Assembly (NCBI RefSeq): GCF_007970465.1 | Contig: NZ_CP042429.1 | Coordinates: forward strand, 1,860,001-1,924,000 | Origin: Corynebacterium nuruki S6-4 | Lineage (GTDB): Bacteria; Actinomycetota; Actinomycetes; Mycobacteriales; Mycobacteriaceae | DNA length: 64,000 bases | Direction of reading: 5' to 3' | The notes under the pieces: generated by a model | The model's database searches: none | Seen by the model: only the letters and a program-made list of their open reading frames with translations | Told to the model about the DNA's origin: nothing | Shown here: piece by piece, positions 61,803 through 64,000 of the stretch | How the letters are laid out: each line of letters opens with the position of its first letter | Position numbering within the stretch: position 1 is the first letter of the stretch | Made by a program: the position numbers and the translations under genes

Positions 61803-63203
61803 TCACTGTGGCACGCCCACCGTCTCACGCGGGGCCTCCCCCGCCACGGTCGTCCCCTCGTGCAGCGCCTGGCCCGCCCACCGGGAGGACGCCGTCAACC
61901 GGGCCGCCCACACCGTCGCCGCCACCGAGATGACCGCGGTGACCGCGAGGTACCCGGCGGCCGTCCACGGTTCCCCGCCGCTGGAGTGCATCAGTGCGGT
62001 GAGGATCATCGGGGTGATCCCCGAGGCGTAGATGCCGGAGAACTGGTAGACGACCGACAGTCCGGTGTAGCGCACCTCGGTGGGGAACAGTTCGGCGAAG
62101 AAGGTGCCCTGGGCGGAGTAGAACAGGCCGTGGACGAGGCCGAAGACGACGACCAGGCCGATCACCAGCCATACGACGGACGCCGTGTGGATCAGCGCGA
62201 ACACCGGGATCACGGCCACCCCGTACAGGGCGATACCCACCCCGTAGATGAGCGCGGGACTGTACCGGTCGACGAGGATGCCGGCCAGCGGGATGACGAC
62301 GGCCATCACCCCGGCGGCGACGGCGACGGCGAGGAGTACCTGTACCTGGTCCATCGCCAGGCTGGCGGTGGCGTAGGTGATGACGAACACGCCCCACGTG
62401 TTGAAGGAGCTGCCCTCGCCCCAGCGGGCCAGGCAGCCGGCGAGGGTGTTCTTCCGCAGCTGCGGGTCGGTGAGCAGCAGGCGGACCGGGGCGCGACGGG
62501 TGTTGAGGTGCCGCTGCGCGGCGACGAAGGCGGGGGTCTCGTCGACGGCGAGGCGCACCACCACCCCGACGATGACGAGGATGACCGAGATGCCGAAGGC
62601 GATGCGCCAGCCGTAGGCGAGGAACCGGTCGTCGTCGAAGACGGCCTGCAGCAGGGCGAAGACGGCGGTCCCGAGACCCAGCCCGAGGGCGAGTCCGATC
62701 TGGGGGACGGCGCCGAAGCGCCCTTTCTTCCCGTCGGGGGCGTGTTCGACGGCGAGCAGGACGGCGCCGGCCCATTCGCCGCCGAGGGCGAAGCCCTGCA
62801 CGATGCGAAGCAGCAGGAGCAGCACCGGGGCGAGGACGCCCACCTGGTCGGCGGTGGGCAGTGCACCCATGAGTGTGGTGGCGACGCCCATGAGGGCCAT
62901 GGTGAGCGCGAGGGTGCGGCGGCGTCCGATCCGGTCCCCGATGTGGCCGAAGACCAGCCCGCCGACCGGACGCATCACGAAGCCGACGGCGAAGGTGGCG
63001 AAGCTGAGCATGGTGCCGACGAAGGAACTGGCGTCCGGGAAGAACAGCCTGTTGAACACGACCGCGGCGGCGGTGGAGTACAGGAAGAAGTCGTACCACT
63101 CGACCGTCGTGCCGAGCAGGGACGCCGCGATCACCCGTCCGAGGTGGGGTTGTCCGGGTTGTCCGGGTTGTCCGGGTTGTCCGGCCGGTGTCTGCGCGGT
63201 CAT
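61803..63203 (-). CDS. MFS transporter, MHS family
   Basis: A 466-residue symporter with the ShiA/KgtP-type pattern: LGTTVEWYDFFLYSTAAAVVF in helix 1, FGHIGDRIGRRRTL, GGEWAGAVLLAVEHAPDGKKGRFGA and TYATASLAMDQ. The N-terminus carries a Gln-Pro-Gly repeat (GQPGQPGQPGQP) coded by a perfect 9-bp tandem repeat near 63150-63180, a site prone to length change. The ATG at 63203 follows AAGG. Likely imports an organic acid or amine-derived compound for the adjacent oxidoreductase. Confidence 0.86.
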   Translation of the reverse strand: MTAQTPAGQPGQPGQPGQPHLGRVIAASLLGTTVEWYDFFLYSTAAAVVFNRLFFPDASSFVGTMLSFATFAVGFVMRPVGGLVFGHIGDRIGRRRTLALTMALMGVATTLMGALPTADQVGVLAPVLLLLLRIVQGFALGGEWAGAVLLAVEHAPDGKKGRFGAVPQIGLALGLGLGTAVFALLQAVFDDDRFLAYGWRIAFGISVILVIVGVVVRLAVDETPAFVAAQRHLNTRRAPVRLLLTDPQLRKNTLAGCLARWGEGSSFNTWGVFVITYATASLAMDQVQVLLAVAVAAGVMAVVIPLAGILVDRYSPALIYGVGIALYGVAVIPVFALIHTASVVWLVIGLVVVFGLVHGLFYSAQGTFFAELFPTEVRYTGLSVVYQFSGIYASGITPMILTALMHSSGGEPWTAAGYLAVTAVISVAATVWAARLTASSRWAGQALHEGTTVAGEAPRETVGVPQ

Positions 63204-63306
63204 GGGCACACCTTGCCACCGCGGGCACCGCGGGGGCGTCCGATCGGTTCGCGGTGAGCGGAACCGGGGCGCGTCCGTGACGGGGGTCCGCAGTGGTCTG
63301 TGACGG

Positions 63307-64000
63307 TCAGCCGAGTTCGTGGCGGAGCAGGTCGCGCACGGTGGCGGTGCGGAACGGCTGGCCGGCGCGTTCCAGCACGTCCGGGCGGGTGTGCTGGTCG
63401 GCCAGTGCGAGTTCGTCGGCGCCGAGGGCGCCCAGCAGGATCCGTGGGCCGGCCGCCGGCACGGGGATCCGCAGCGGCACGCGGACGCGCTGCAGGTCGG
63501 CGAGGGTCGCGGCGAACTCCGCTTCAGTGATGTCCTCCGGGGCGACGGCGTTGACCGGTCCGGACAGGGTCGGGTCGACGGCGGCCCGGTGGTAGATGTC
63601 GGTGAGGTCGTCGATGCCGATCCAGGGGAAGTGCTGTGTTCCTGCGCCGAGGCGTCCGCCGCCGGCACGGGAAGACGCCGCCAGCAGGGTGAGCAGCGGC
63701 GATCCACCCGCCAGGACGAGCCCGGTGCGGATGTTCACGACGCGCAGGCCGGCCCGGCGGGCGGGGTCGCAGTCGGCCTCCCAGTCTCTGACAACGTCGG
63801 CGAGGAAACCGTCGCCGCGTGGGGCGTCCTCCCCCACCGGTTCCGGACGCCGCGCCCCGTAGAAGCCGACGGCGGAGGCGCTGACGAAGGTCGTCACGCC
63901 GGAGGTGGCGGCGAGCTCGGCGAGCCGGCGGGTGGGGCCGACCCGTGAGTCGCGGACGGCGGCGCGGTGGGTGTCGGTGAAGCGGCCGAAGATCGGGGCA
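63307..64000 (-). CDS. TIGR01777-type NAD-dependent epimerase (YfcH/SDR39U1), partial
   Basis: The gene enters from beyond the window end; about 230 C-terminal residues are visible. The frame reads FVSASAVGFYG with the SDR-type Tyr, then VRTGLVL-like VNIRTGLVLAGG, HFPWIGIDDLTDIYHRA and GPVNAVAPE, ending with the DUF1731 domain (LGALGADELALADQHTRPDVLERAGQPFR). These are the diagnostic blocks of the family. The N-terminal Rossmann motif is outside the window. Substrate unknown. Confidence 0.88.
   Translation of the reverse strand, partial: APIFGRFTDTHRAAVRDSRVGPTRRLAELAATSGVTTFVSASAVGFYGARRPEPVGEDAPRGDGFLADVVRDWEADCDPARRAGLRVVNIRTGLVLAGGSPLLTLLAASSRAGGGRLGAGTQHFPWIGIDDLTDIYHRAAVDPTLSGPVNAVAPEDITEAEFAATLADLQRVRVPLRIPVPAAGPRILLGALGADELALADQHTRPDVLERAGQPFRTATVRDLLRHELG

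Overview
The window looks like chromosome of a high-GC actinobacterium, most likely Corynebacterium or a close relative in the Mycobacteriales. The grounds are very strong GC bias at third codon positions, frequent GTG and TTG starts, several genes whose ATG lies only 6-8 nt after a TAnnnT -10 box (leaderless mRNAs), and a mix of actinobacterial families (Abhydrolase_9, PucR, DUF6986, DUF559). The genus is an inference. No rRNA, tRNA or CRISPR array was seen.

Layout. 1-4.3 kb: a partial flavin monooxygenase, a PAS histidine kinase, and a TetR/MFS efflux pair with a perfect operator. 4.4-14.7 kb: purine and allantoin breakdown (DUF6986 lyase-like protein, allantoinase, allantoicase, FAD oxidoreductase, aquaporin, 2-oxoglutarate oxygenase, NCS2 permease), interrupted by a small toxin-antitoxin-like pair. 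14.9-23.2 kb: a TetX-like monooxygenase whose divergent TetR gene is split by an IS256-family element, a membrane hydrolase, an MBL hydrolase, two gene remnants, an IS5-family element and a PPOX protein. 23.2-29.3 kb: gabP-gabD-gabT with a divergent PucR regulator. 29.5-36 kb: a TetR gene and an amine (putrescine-type) oxidase-USP-APC permease-aldehyde dehydrogenase operon. 36-41.3 kb: a secreted GDSL hydrolase, an MFS/TetR pair and an acyl-CoA ligase. 41.3-43.5 kb: a TPP riboswitch before an SDR and an LLM monooxygenase. 43.8-46.3 kb: an amidohydrolase and a D-amino-acid oxidase. 47.8-51.6 kb: a purine operon (permease, guanine deaminase, uraD, uraH). 52.9-60.1 kb: an FMO-RidA-DUF1028-M20 operon with LysR and MFS genes. 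60.1-64 kb: a DAO-fold oxidoreductase, a tiny ORF, an MFS gene and a partial epimerase.

Metabolic logic. The region works as a nitrogen-scavenging island: purines go to allantoin, urea and glyoxylate, amines such as putrescine go via GABA to succinate, and D-amino acids and other N-compounds are also used. Urate oxidase and a recognised ureidoglycolate lyase are not seen.

Most unusual feature. Three unrelated families of 60-75 nt hairpins each occur as a direct-repeat pair bracketing one small accessory module: family A around a RHH/toxin-like pair, family B around a DUF559 (Vsr-like) nuclease-fold gene, and family C around an AbiEi-DUF559 gene. Solo copies of A and C lie at the 3' ends of other genes. 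This resembles the REP/RAYT arrangement but involves a different protein family.
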